Below, in pieces: positions 9,199 through 17,905 of a stretch of DNA of 51,100 bases (its first letter is position 1; each line of letters begins with the position of its first letter). The stretch comes from Nitrospira sp. (lineage in GTDB: Bacteria > Nitrospirota > Nitrospiria > Nitrospirales > Nitrospiraceae). A model generated the notes under the pieces. The model searched no databases. It had not been told where the DNA came from and was given only the letters and a program-made list of their open reading frames with translations. Location: positions 1 through 51,100 of the forward strand of contig JANDJL010000023.1 of assembly GCA_024330965.1 (NCBI GenBank). The letters are read 5' to 3'. The position numbers and the translations under genes are program-made.

Positions 9199-9770
9199 AT
9201 GCGAATCTCCGACGCCCACATAGTCGGATTACAGAAATTTTCATCTGGCCTGGCGGCCGCTCAGGGAGGTCCCACTGTCCGCAGCGACAACAGCCTGACT
9301 GCCGGCCCTGAGATGCAGCGAGATGGAGTGATTTCTTACAATCATGACCAACGGAAGCGCCATGCACAGCGGCTAGTGATCCGCCTGCCAGCGCCATCGG
9401 TAGGTCCGCACATCCACTTGGCTGAACTCATCACGCGCGCCGCCACAGCCCACAAGGAACGGGCGGTCGTCCTCGTGAACGAATACGACAAGCCACTACT
9501 CGACAACCTGATGGCCCCAGAGTTTGCACGGGGATCTGCAGGCGCAGGAGCTGCGGGATAGGCGGCATAACCTTTACTCCGTGCTCAAAGGGCTGGATGT
9601 CGACCTCCGCTTCGTCTTTCTCACCAGCGTCTCCAAGTTTAGCGAGGTCTCACTCTTTTCGGGCCTCAACAACCTGGAGGACATCGCTCTAGCCCCAGGA
9701 CAAGACGCCCTCTGTGGCTACACCGATGCTGACGTCAATTGCGTCTTTACCGCCGAATTCGATGCCGCCA
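9199..9770 (+). pseudogene. Remnant of an AAA-ATPase-like (PF09820-type) nuclease-associated protein
   Basis: The first part, up to about 9535, encodes IRLPAPSVGPHIHLAELI and RAVVLVNEYDKPLLDNL. After a frame change near 9535-9550, a second frame gives ELRDRRHNLYSVLKGLD, FVFLTSVSKFSEVSLFSGLN and CGYTDADVNCVF. These blocks are characteristic of the AAA-ATPase-like proteins that usually carry a PD-(D/E)XK nuclease C-terminus. Here the Walker B block reads VNEYDKP where D is expected first, and both ends (P-loop, nuclease domain) are missing. It is a dead fragment, roughly a third of the normal length. Confidence 0.7.
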
Positions 9771-9992
9771 CCAGCTCGTGGGGTGAGAGGGGGACTCACC
9801 ACTCTTTCATCAAGGATGGAGGATCAACACTGAGGGTCTCATGAGAGTTAGAGTTGACGACCGCGACAACTGGCGATATCATGCACGCCCTATTCGTTCG
9901 ACCTGGGCCATAGTGAGTTGCCAAGTTTCCAGAACTGCCGGTCAATGTACCGACACCCCGCCTGAAGTGTGAAAGAGAACGGTTTATGACAC

Positions 9993-10580
9993 ATGCCCAT
10001 GACACCTAAAGCCCTCATCACCGGCATCACCGGCCAGGACGGTGCCTATCTCGCCGAATTCTTGTTGGACAAAGGTTATGAAGTGCACGGCATCAAACGC
10101 CGTTCATCCTTATTCAACACGGCCCGCATCGATCACCTGTTCCACGATCTGCATGAACAGGGGCGCCCGTTCTACCTGCACCATGGAGACATGACCGATT
10201 CTTCCAGCCTGACGCATATCATTCAAAGGGTGCAGCCGGACGAGATCTACAACCTCGCGGCACAAAGCCATGTCGCTGTTTCATTCGAGGAGCCGGAATA
10301 TACCGCCAACTCCGATGCCCTGGGCGCTTTGCGTATCCTTGAGGTAATCCGCACCCTTGGTTTGACCTCAAACACGCGCTTCTACCAGGCCGCCACTTCT
10401 GAACTGTACGGTTTGGCACAGGAAACGCCGCAAAAAGAGACGACCCCCTTCTACCCTCGCAGCCCCTATGCAGTGGCCAAGCTTTACGCTTACTGGATCA
10501 CGGTCAACTACCGCGAGGCCTACGGCCTCTACGCCTGCAACGGCATCCTGGATTACGAGGGAATCGCCACTTTTGGTTGA
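9993..10580 (+). pseudogene. gmd: Truncated GDP-mannose 4,6-dehydratase
   Basis: The N-terminal 185 residues are a textbook Gmd: nucleotide-binding [18 protein letters not shown], then [32 protein letters not shown], the catalytic ATSELYG and the YxxxK block [12 protein letters not shown]. The normal protein has about 345-370 residues and continues ACNGILFNHESP. Here ACNGIL is followed by unrelated DYEGIATFG and a stop. The breakpoint is near 10549. The C-terminal substrate domain is absent, so the product should be inactive. It marks the decayed left edge of the polysaccharide cluster. Confidence 0.85.
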
Positions 10581-11132
10581 CTCCTTTGTGACCAGCAAGC
10601 TTCCTCGGCCCGGGTCACCTTTGTGCCACTGAATTATCGGGATCCCATGCAAAAGAGCTTGACATACCCGATTCGCCAACAGATAAGGGATTTCAGCCCG
10701 AGTGATTTCAAAACGGCTGTTGCTGAATACACTGACGCGCTGATCGTTGTAGGCGCCAGAGGAACGGCCTTAACCTCGTGCTTACAAGTATGGTGGGTAG
10801 GCACTGAGTCCTGGTGCGCCCTCTCGCCTCGCCCAGGCATGCAAGAGATACCTCCTACTTCTCAGTGATCGTTGCTTGCCGTCATCTCAACGATACATTG
10901 AGGTTGAGGTTGTCCCTCACCGAGCTGGCGATTAGTCTCATGTGATGGCCGTGCCTTCTGATCTGCTGGGTGCAAACACGTGTTGGGCCTAACTCCTACA
11001 AAAGAAAGCACCGACAATCTGGACTACGCGCTGCACGGGGTCATGTAGGACAAAAAGCACTGGCAGCCGCGAGACATGGTGGACGGGTGGTAGTGAGCCG
11101 CTTTTCTATCCCAAGACCTGCTGCAACATCTC
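10581..11132. other. Gene-poor debris after the gmd break
   Basis: No gene I can support. A plus-strand frame at 10623-10868 gives a short stretch (TDALIVVGARGTALTS) faintly like the VGxHGAxLTN motif of GT61 glycosyltransferases. The rest does not match, so it may be a scrap of one. The rest shows no structure I recognise. Confidence 0.4.
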
Positions 11133-12497
11133 GTGAATCCCTACATGTCACACATTGAACGTTGGTTGCTGGCATGCTTGCCTACAAGCTGGCAGGATCG
11201 TCTGAGGGCAACGCACGAAGCCAACAAGAGCATCGTGCGCAGCATGTTCTGGCTGGTGCTGTTCGTGCTGGCAGCGAAGGGCATTGCAACCCTCAAGGAA
11301 GTTGCCGTGGCCTACCGGTATGGCACTTCTGAGGTATTGGAAGGCTACCTGCTTGTTTTCAATCTGGCGATATGGCCAGTGAGCCTGGCGTTTTCCGTAA
11401 TGAATTTTGCATTGGTGCCTACCCTCGTGCGCTTGGCTGCCGGCGATCCGGCTGCGTCTCATCAGTGGCAACGCCAAGTCACGACCTGGGTTTGGCTCCT
11501 CGCCATTGGGCTAATGGCGGTGGTGGCCTTGGGCCTGCCAATCCCCCTGGAACGGGGCTGGCTTGGGCTCACGGCTGCGGGTCGGGCTGCTGCGATGGAC
11601 GTACTGCCCGCCATGGCGGTCATCACTGGCTTGGGCATCATCGCGTCCTGGCATGCCTGCCAATTGATGAGTCGCCAACGGCACTTCAATACTTTTCTCG
11701 AAGCGATGCCAGCGCTTGGCATCTTGATGTTCGTTCTCCTTCTGCCAGCAGAAGGAGCGTCACCATTGTTATGGGGTACCGTAGTTGGATTTGCTGTCCA
11801 GGCGACACTCATTGCCCACGCCGTGCGTGCAGTTGGTCTGCCACTAGCATTGGCATGGCCGCCGGGAAAGCCCTTTCAGCCTGACTTGTCTGGCCGTACG
11901 GCGTGGCTGTTGACTGCCCAACTGTGGCTGACTTTCTCAACCGTCATTGACCAGATCGTGCTAGCTCATCTGTCGGCTGGAAGCCTCGCAGCCTACGGAT
12001 ATGCGAGTCGCGTATTAGCTATAGTCCTGTCGCTCGGAGACACAGTGCTTGGTCGTGCGCTATTGCCAGTGTTATCTACGACAAAAGTCGATGGTGATGG
12101 ACTTGTACTAACTCGACGATGGAGCATCCGTGCGTTTTGGGCTGGTGCCCTGTGTGCTGGACTGCTCCTGCTTGTCTCTGATTCTCTTGTTAGGCTAATT
12201 TTCGAGAGGGGGGCCTTTGTCGCGGAGGATAGCCACATAACTTCCTGGCTGCTGGTTTTGCTGACATTACAAGTTCCCCCATATTTTGCAGGGATTGTCT
12301 GGTATCAATGGGCAGTAGCTTGTATAAACGATGCCAGATCACTGTGGCAGGTGGCCATAGCCGCAACAGTCAGTAAGTTTACCATAATGGCACTATTGGT
12401 TTGGTTGCAGTTGGGTGCATCTGCTGTAGCTTTAGCACACGTATGCATGATTGTTGTATGGTGGAGTCTCACGTATGCTTGTTGCCGCAAGACATAA
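11133..12497 (+). CDS. MurJ/MviN-like lipid-linked polysaccharide flippase
   Basis: A 454-residue membrane protein with about 12-14 hydrophobic segments distributed along its length. The start region (SMFWLVLFVLAAKGIATLKEVAVAYRYGTS) and later FERGAFVAEDS are recognisable MOP-superfamily (MurJ/Wzx) features. It probably flips undecaprenyl-pyrophosphate-linked glycan across the inner membrane for the surface polysaccharide made by the genes downstream. It could start at ATG 11133 or ATG 11145; neither has a strong ribosome-binding site. It is the first intact gene of the cluster. Confidence 0.78.
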   Translation: MNPYMSHIERWLLACLPTSWQDRLRATHEANKSIVRSMFWLVLFVLAAKGIATLKEVAVAYRYGTSEVLEGYLLVFNLAIWPVSLAFSVMNFALVPTLVRLAAGDPAASHQWQRQVTTWVWLLAIGLMAVVALGLPIPLERGWLGLTAAGRAAAMDVLPAMAVITGLGIIASWHACQLMSRQRHFNTFLEAMPALGILMFVLLLPAEGASPLLWGTVVGFAVQATLIAHAVRAVGLPLALAWPPGKPFQPDLSGRTAWLLTAQLWLTFSTVIDQIVLAHLSAGSLAAYGYASRVLAIVLSLGDTVLGRALLPVLSTTKVDGDGLVLTRRWSIRAFWAGALCAGLLLLVSDSLVRLIFERGAFVAEDSHITSWLLVLLTLQVPPYFAGIVWYQWAVACINDARSLWQVAIAATVSKFTIMALLVWLQLGASAVALAHVCMIVVWWSLTYACCRKT

Positions 12498-12517
12498 TTT
12501 GTTGCAAGGCCACACAT

Positions 12518-12560
12518 TTACTACAACAATGGTTTTTTATTACTACAACAATGGTTTTTA
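12518..12560 (+). repeat. Tandem 22-bp direct repeat
   Basis: Two adjacent copies of a unit reading TACTACAACAATGGTTTTT, the first with one extra T, in the AT-rich gap between the flippase and methyltransferase genes. It could be a slippage product or a seam of recombination. Confidence 0.75.
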
Positions 12561-12620
12561 TCCTTTCACATCAGTGACATCGTTTGCCCACGTGACGGAC
12601 ATGACACAGTTGAGGTTTGT

Positions 12621-13352
12621 TTGAGAAGGGCTGTGCGAATGAGCCATTGGAAGCTCCTCTTTCTTTCCTATCTCACAAGGCGACTGCTCCCAAATTATCC
12701 GCTTACTTGGGATGAGATCGATTGGTTTTATGATGAAGAATTCCGCAGGGTACTCACCCGCTTCGGCGAGCGCTATGGTTTTAACGCCCATCGACGATTT
12801 GCTCTTCAGCAATTACTTCGCCTTGTCGATGGTGTCCCTGGGGACACTGCCGAATGTGGTGTCTACAAAGGCCTTGGCAGCTTTATTATTCTACAAGCCA
12901 ACCAGCGATCATGTTACAAACGCATGCACCATATTTTTGATTCCTTTGAAGGGCTTAGTGCGCCAAGCAGCAGCGATGGAAAACATTGGCGCCAGTTTGA
13001 CCTTGGTTTCGATATGCAACGGGTCAAAGACAACCTAGCAGAGTTTGCTCAAGTTTCTTATTACAAAGGCTGGATCCCTGAAAGATTCAATGAAGTAGCA
13101 GATAGAGAGTTTGCCTTTGTACACGTGGATGTCGATCTCTACCAGCCAACGGCCGATAGCGTGAGTTTTTTTTATGAACGGCTGAACAAAGGAGGGGTTC
13201 TGTTATGTGACGATTATGGTTTCCTCACTTGCCCAGGTGCAACTCGAGCGATGGACGAGTTTCTCGAGGATAAAGTGGAAAAAATGATTTTTTTACCCGG
13301 CGGAGGAGGTTTCTTTATAAAGGGCACAAGGACAGCCATGAAGAAGGCCTAA
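12621..13352 (+). CDS. TylF/MycF-family O-methyltransferase
   Basis: A 243-residue SAM-dependent methyltransferase of the macrocin-O-methyltransferase family. It shows the family blocks GDTAECGVYKGLGSF (SAM site), HHIFDSFEGL, FVHVDVDLYQPT (metal-binding aspartates) and GGVLLCDDYGF. In polysaccharide clusters such enzymes methylate sugar hydroxyls, so a methylated glycan is likely. The frame can begin at TTG 12621 or ATG 12639; a weak GAGG lies before the first. The region is visibly more AT-rich than its surroundings, a hint of separate acquisition. Confidence 0.82.
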   Translation: MRRAVRMSHWKLLFLSYLTRRLLPNYPLTWDEIDWFYDEEFRRVLTRFGERYGFNAHRRFALQQLLRLVDGVPGDTAECGVYKGLGSFIILQANQRSCYKRMHHIFDSFEGLSAPSSSDGKHWRQFDLGFDMQRVKDNLAEFAQVSYYKGWIPERFNEVADREFAFVHVDVDLYQPTADSVSFFYERLNKGGVLLCDDYGFLTCPGATRAMDEFLEDKVEKMIFLPGGGGFFIKGTRTAMKKA

Positions 13353-13375
13353 GGACTCTCGTGGGATGCCTCGTC

Positions 13376-14104
13376 ATGAATCAGAAAACTATTTGGGATT
13401 ACTTTCAGACTGACGGCGTCAACTCATTTCACCAGAATCGTGGACGTCTCGAGTTTCTGGCAAGGCATCTTCAGGCAGGTGATCATGTTTTGAACGTGGG
13501 GATCGGTAACGGCCGACTCGAGGCGTTAGCGGTCGGCAAGAAGGTTGATATTTGGAGCCTAGACCCAAGTGAATCAGCAGTCGAAAGCTTGAGACAAGAT
13601 CTTCGTCTCGGGGCAAAAGCGCAAGTCGGATACGCTCACGCGATGCCATTTCCTGACGGACATTTTGATGTCGTGGTCATGTCAGAGGTGCTCGAGCATT
13701 TAAGCGACGACATCTTTGAGCTCACCTTGCAGGAAGTGAGGCGCGTGCTGCGCCCTGGCGGGCGTTTCATCGGCACAGTCCCTGCGCGCGAGATTCTTGC
13801 AAATGCGATCGTCGTTTGCCCGGAATGTGGGTCCCGTTTCCACCGTTGGGGTCATCAGAGAAGTTTTAGTGTGGATTCGCTGACCGCCGTCTTAAAAGAG
13901 CACTTCGATATCCAGACCGTCTATGAAACGTTTTTCATTGAGTGGGACTCCGTCGACTGGTGGCACAAATTACAAGGGTTAATCAAAAAATTGCTTTCCT
14001 TCTACGGCGTGAGCGTCTGGGGAGCGAATCGACATATTTACTTTTGTGTCAGCACATCCCCACGCTCGGTTGATCACCATGATCGATCTTCTTGTTCTCC
14101 GTGA
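13376..14104 (+). CDS. Class I SAM-dependent methyltransferase
   Basis: A 242-residue protein with a Methyltransf_11 core: VLNVGIGNGRLEAL (motif I), YAHAMPFPDGHFDVVVMSEV and LEHLSD, then LRPGGRFIGTVPAR. A CPECGSRFHRWGH insertion (CxxC plus His) resembles the zinc-knuckle seen in several cluster methyltransferases. The start is ATG 13376; a GTG at 13361 is in frame but adds only five residues. It overlaps the next gene by 26 bases. The acceptor is unknown, presumably a sugar of the cluster's glycan. Confidence 0.8.
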   Translation: MNQKTIWDYFQTDGVNSFHQNRGRLEFLARHLQAGDHVLNVGIGNGRLEALAVGKKVDIWSLDPSESAVESLRQDLRLGAKAQVGYAHAMPFPDGHFDVVVMSEVLEHLSDDIFELTLQEVRRVLRPGGRFIGTVPAREILANAIVVCPECGSRFHRWGHQRSFSVDSLTAVLKEHFDIQTVYETFFIEWDSVDWWHKLQGLIKKLLSFYGVSVWGANRHIYFCVSTSPRSVDHHDRSSCSP

Positions 14105-14828
14105 ATACGAATTCAACGAAGTCTGCCGCTACTTTCAGCCAGGTCAACATGTGCTGGAAATTGGCGGCGGCAATGGATGGCAGGCGAGTCTCATGGCTTC
14201 TCGGGGGCTGTTGGTTCAAAGCATTGATGTCACGTTGCCGCAGGAGCAGTTGTACCATCCGGTTCGTCTTTATGATGGAAGGATATTGCCGTATGACAAT
14301 GAAGCATTCGATATTGTTTATTCTTCTAACGTGCTCGAACATGTCCGAGACGTAGCAGCTATGCAAAAGGAGATCCATCGTGTGTTAAGGGCGGATGGCT
14401 GCGCCATTCATATTTTACCGACTCCGGCTTGGCGCTTCTGGACGAGTCTTGCGCATTATCTGTATGGTGTACAGCATTCCCTTAAGTTGTTACGCGGATT
14501 TTTCGCCCAAGCAGCTATGCACACGCATGAGCTGCCCATTTCTTCAAAAGCTCGGGGACGTGGAGCATGGTATATCTTCAGACGCATGCTGGCAGCTGGA
14601 CCACACGGTGAATATCCCTCGGCGATCTCTGAGCTCTGGTATTTTAGTCGTCGGCGGTGGTTGAACCTGCTTCAACAGAACGGTTTTGAGCTCGTGGATG
14701 ATTGGGCCCTAGGGCTCTTTTATACGGGCTATGGGGTGTGCCCGAAGCTCTCGATTATGTGGCGGCGCAGGTTGGCCGCTCTCCTTGGCTCTGCTACGCA
14801 CGTATTCGTCTTGCGCAAGACCTCGTGA
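14079..14828 (+). CDS. Class I SAM-dependent methyltransferase
   Basis: A 249-residue Methyltransf_11 protein: VLEIGGGNGWQASLMASRG (motif I), DGRILPYDNEAFDIVYSSNV, LEHVRD and VLRADG. The start ATG 14079 lies inside the tail of the preceding gene, and its stop overlaps the GTG of the next (GTGA), a tightly packed operon. It is only distantly similar to its methyltransferase neighbour, so the pair is not a recent duplication. Its substrate is unknown. Confidence 0.8.
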   Translation: MIDLLVLREYEFNEVCRYFQPGQHVLEIGGGNGWQASLMASRGLLVQSIDVTLPQEQLYHPVRLYDGRILPYDNEAFDIVYSSNVLEHVRDVAAMQKEIHRVLRADGCAIHILPTPAWRFWTSLAHYLYGVQHSLKLLRGFFAQAAMHTHELPISSKARGRGAWYIFRRMLAAGPHGEYPSAISELWYFSRRRWLNLLQQNGFELVDDWALGLFYTGYGVCPKLSIMWRRRLAALLGSATHVFVLRKTS

Positions 14829-15949
14829 AGGTTCTGGTTTTCCTTGCCCGAAAACTCGACCAGGGCGGTGCCGAAAGGCAGCTTGTGACACTGGCCAAGG
14901 CTCTGAAGACAAGAGGAAGCGACGTTCACGTAGTGCTTTTCTACGCTGGGGGTGTTTTCGATGGCGAGCTTATCACCGCAGCGGTGCCCGTTCATGTTGT
15001 TGGCAAGGGCGGCCGCTGGGATACCATCGGGTTTTTGGTTCGTCTTGTGCTGATCCTGCGCCGGATACGGCCGGCTGCGATTTATTCCTTTCTCGACCTG
15101 CCGAATATTTTGGCGGCCTTGCTTCGTCCAGCGATTGGACAGCCTCGGCTTATTTGGAGTATCCGTGCCGCGGGCATGCAAATGCATTACTATGATTGGC
15201 TGATGAGGATCTCTTCTTGGCTTGAAAGCAAGTTTAGTCAGAAAGCCGACATCATCGTGGCAAATTCGCAAGCCGGTAAAGATTGGGCCATCCGCCGTGG
15301 TTTCCCACGTGAGAAGGTGGTGGTCATCGACAATGGTATTGACACGAACTACTTCACATTCGACGCAACGGGACGCGATCGCGTACGAAACGAGTGGCGC
15401 GTGAGCAGTAGGGAGAGGTTGATTGGTTTAGTGGGGCGTCTCGACGTCATGAAAGACCACCGGACCTTTTTACAGGCGTGCGCGCTCCTTACCAGAAAGC
15501 GAAAAGACGTTCGCTTTGTCTGCATTGGAGGTGGAGGTGCCGCGTACCGCACTGAACTGGAGGTTCTTGCCGAACGTCTTGGCATCGTTGACAGACTGAT
15601 CTGGGCAGGACCGCGATCCGACATGCCGGCCGCTTATAGCGCCTTGGACATTGCTGTTTCTTCTTCTTCATTCGGCGAAGGATTCTCCAATGCCATCGCT
15701 GAGGCGATGGCATGCGAACGGCCATGCGTGGTCACTGACGTTGGCGATTCCTCGCGTATCGTCGGCGATACGGGAGAAGTCACCCCGCCGCGTGATCCTG
15801 AAGCACTGGCGGGCGCACTGATTAGCATGCTCGATCGGATCGAACAGGATCCCGAGATCGGCCCTCAAGCCAGGGTTCGCATTGTCGACGCGTTTTCTGT
15901 GGAGCGCATGGTATCGCGCACTGAATCCGTGTTGTTCGGGAACACTTGA
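14825..15949 (+). CDS. GT4-family glycosyltransferase
   Basis: A 374-residue GT-B enzyme. I start it at GTG 14825 because the conserved N-terminus (VLVFLARKLDQGGAERQLV) begins there; the longer frame from 14702 runs antigenically meaningless through the end of the previous gene. The C-terminal donor site shows GLVGRLDVMKDHRTFLQA and the EX7E-like block SSFGEGFSNAIAEAMACERP. It transfers a nucleotide-sugar residue on the cytoplasmic face. The opening GGAERQ is shared with the next gene, so the two are related. The donor sugar is not predictable. Confidence 0.85.
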   Translation: MKVLVFLARKLDQGGAERQLVTLAKALKTRGSDVHVVLFYAGGVFDGELITAAVPVHVVGKGGRWDTIGFLVRLVLILRRIRPAAIYSFLDLPNILAALLRPAIGQPRLIWSIRAAGMQMHYYDWLMRISSWLESKFSQKADIIVANSQAGKDWAIRRGFPREKVVVIDNGIDTNYFTFDATGRDRVRNEWRVSSRERLIGLVGRLDVMKDHRTFLQACALLTRKRKDVRFVCIGGGGAAYRTELEVLAERLGIVDRLIWAGPRSDMPAAYSALDIAVSSSSFGEGFSNAIAEAMACERPCVVTDVGDSSRIVGDTGEVTPPRDPEALAGALISMLDRIEQDPEIGPQARVRIVDAFSVERMVSRTESVLFGNT

Positions 15950-17076
15950 TGCGCGTGCTCTATGTCAGCACCGGCCTCGCAACCGGTGGTGCGGAGAAAC
16001 AACTGTTTCGTTTGATTTCCCACCTACTGGGCGCTGGTGTGGAAATAGGGGTGGTCAGCCTGTTGTCACAAGGAGAAGTGGGGAAGGACATTGCGGCTCT
16101 GGGCGTTCCTGTCCGGTCGCTTGATCTGACCACGTTGAAACATGTGCCACAAGGACTGGTACGACTCCGTGCTGTGGTTAGAAGCTTCAACCCCCATGTC
16201 CTGCAAGGGTGGATGTATCACGGGAATCTAGTCGCCTATTTTGCCAGCCGTCATTTTGCGCCCAAAGCGCAACTGGTTTGGGGGGTACGCCAAAGCCTCT
16301 ATGACTTGAAGCGGGAAAAGCCCTTGACCAAACAGGTGATTCGACTTTCCGCGTGGGTTTCGGGGGCGGCACACGCGATCGTTTACAACTCGATGACTGC
16401 GCGGGTGCAGCACGAGGCGCTCGGTTTTGCTGCGCGATGTGGGCATATCATAGACAATGGTTTCGATATGCAGGTCTTTCGTCCAGATGCGACAGCTCGT
16501 TTAGGAGTGCGTCGCGAGCTTGGTTTGTTACCAGACTCCCCCCTCATCGGTCTTGTGGCCCGATATCACCCGATGAAAGGACACGAGGTGTTTCTCACCG
16601 CGGCTGCACAGCTAGCCGAACGCAGAAAAGACGCACATTTTCTGCTGGTCGGTGAACAAGCGGGGCCACAAAACCCGATACTGCGAGAATGTTTGAAACA
16701 TCCGGCACTCGCTGGTCGGGTACATTGCCTGGGCAGGCGTGATGATATGCCACGACTTACCGCGGCCCTTGATATCGCTTCTTCTTCTTCTTGGGGCGAA
16801 GCCTTTCCGAACGTGGTCGGCGAAGCGATGAGCTGCGGCGTGCCAGTGGTCGCGACCGATGTAGGGGATGTGCGTCGCATCGTTGGCGAAGCAGGCGTCG
16901 TTGTGCCGGTAGGAGATGTCGCGGCCTTGGCCGACGCTTGGGCAAACCTGCTAGATCACCCTGAACTTCGTACTGACATGGGGCAAAAGGGAAGACAACG
17001 TATTATCGATGCCTTTTCGGTGGAGGCTATGGGCCAGCGCTACCAGAGGCTCTATGAAGAGGTTGTGCATGTGTAA
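15949..17076 (+). CDS. GT4-family glycosyltransferase
   Basis: A 375-residue GT-B enzyme starting at ATG 15949, which overlaps the previous stop by one base (TGATG). Acceptor-side glycine loop: VSTGLATGGAEKQLFRLI. Donor-side motifs: IGLVARYHPMKGHEVFL and the EX7E block SSSWGEAFPNVVGEAMSCGV. It is homologous to the preceding glycosyltransferase across its length, suggesting an old duplication in which each enzyme adds a different residue of the repeat unit. Confidence 0.86.
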   Translation: MRVLYVSTGLATGGAEKQLFRLISHLLGAGVEIGVVSLLSQGEVGKDIAALGVPVRSLDLTTLKHVPQGLVRLRAVVRSFNPHVLQGWMYHGNLVAYFASRHFAPKAQLVWGVRQSLYDLKREKPLTKQVIRLSAWVSGAAHAIVYNSMTARVQHEALGFAARCGHIIDNGFDMQVFRPDATARLGVRRELGLLPDSPLIGLVARYHPMKGHEVFLTAAAQLAERRKDAHFLLVGEQAGPQNPILRECLKHPALAGRVHCLGRRDDMPRLTAALDIASSSSWGEAFPNVVGEAMSCGVPVVATDVGDVRRIVGEAGVVVPVGDVAALADAWANLLDHPELRTDMGQKGRQRIIDAFSVEAMGQRYQRLYEEVVHV

Positions 17077-17902
17077 CGATTTATCAAAGGCCGACAAGCA
17101 TTTCGCTTTTGGAAAGAACTGGGCGGCATATGCCGCCAAGATTTCACCACAAGCCATCAAGGAAGCGGAGGCTGGGTTGCTTCGATTGCTAGACAGCCTC
17201 AGCTTGGAGGGGAAGCGGTTTCTGGATCTGGGCTGTGGGTCTGGGCTGCACAGTCTGGCGGCCTTGCGTCTGGGCGCGAAAGACGTGCTGGCTGTCGATA
17301 TTGACCCCGACAGTGTCGCCACCACACACGCCGTGCTCCAAGGTCACGCTCCTGGAAAAAATTGGCAGGCAGTAGAACGCAGCGTCTTCGACCTGTCCCG
17401 GGAAGAGTGGGGGGCATTTGATGTGGTCTATTCGTGGGGTGTTTTGCATCACACCGGCGACATGCGACGCGCGTTACGTTGTGCAGCCGCCTTGGTTACA
17501 CCAGGCGGGCGTTTCGTGTTTGCACTGTATCGCCGGATTTGGATGGATCCGTTCTGGAGGTGGGAAAAGCGCTGGTACGCCCAGGCCTCGCCCAAAGCCC
17601 AGCGGCGTGCCAGAGCCGTGTACATTTCATTGTTTCGTTTGGGGCTTAGGGTCACCGGCAGAAGCTTCAGCCATTATGTTGAGGGCTACCACGCCAACCG
17701 GGGGATGGATTTCTATCACGATGTTCATGATTGGATGGGCGGCTGGCCGTATGAGTCGATATCCGCGTTTGAAGTAGATCAAGTGCTGCGTGAGCTCGGA
17801 TTCGCATTGGAACGAAGCCTTGTACGTAGTGGTCGACTATTCGGACGCCACCTAGGCTTTTTCGGCTCGGGCTGTGACGAATACGTATATCGGCGTGTTT
17901 AA
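17069..17902 (+). CDS. Class I SAM-dependent methyltransferase
   Basis: A 277-residue methyltransferase. I choose ATG 17069, overlapping the previous stop by eight bases; ATG 17054 is also possible. Motif I is RFLDLGCGSGLHSLAALRLG, followed by VLAVDIDPDSV and FDVVYSWGVLHHTGDM. The C-terminal half (YHANRGMDFYHDVHDWMGGW, YESISAFEV) is a block seen in methyltransferases of glycan clusters, related in style to UbiG-like enzymes with a C-terminal extension. A sugar or lipid-linked intermediate is the likely acceptor. Confidence 0.8.
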   Translation: MCNDLSKADKHFAFGKNWAAYAAKISPQAIKEAEAGLLRLLDSLSLEGKRFLDLGCGSGLHSLAALRLGAKDVLAVDIDPDSVATTHAVLQGHAPGKNWQAVERSVFDLSREEWGAFDVVYSWGVLHHTGDMRRALRCAAALVTPGGRFVFALYRRIWMDPFWRWEKRWYAQASPKAQRRARAVYISLFRLGLRVTGRSFSHYVEGYHANRGMDFYHDVHDWMGGWPYESISAFEVDQVLRELGFALERSLVRSGRLFGRHLGFFGSGCDEYVYRRV

Positions 17903-17905
17903 ATC

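Noticed and set aside
10623..10868. Short plus-strand frame with a GT61-like VVGARGTALTS stretch
   Set aside because: Only a dozen residues resemble the motif; the rest shows no match, and start and stop positions are arbitrary.
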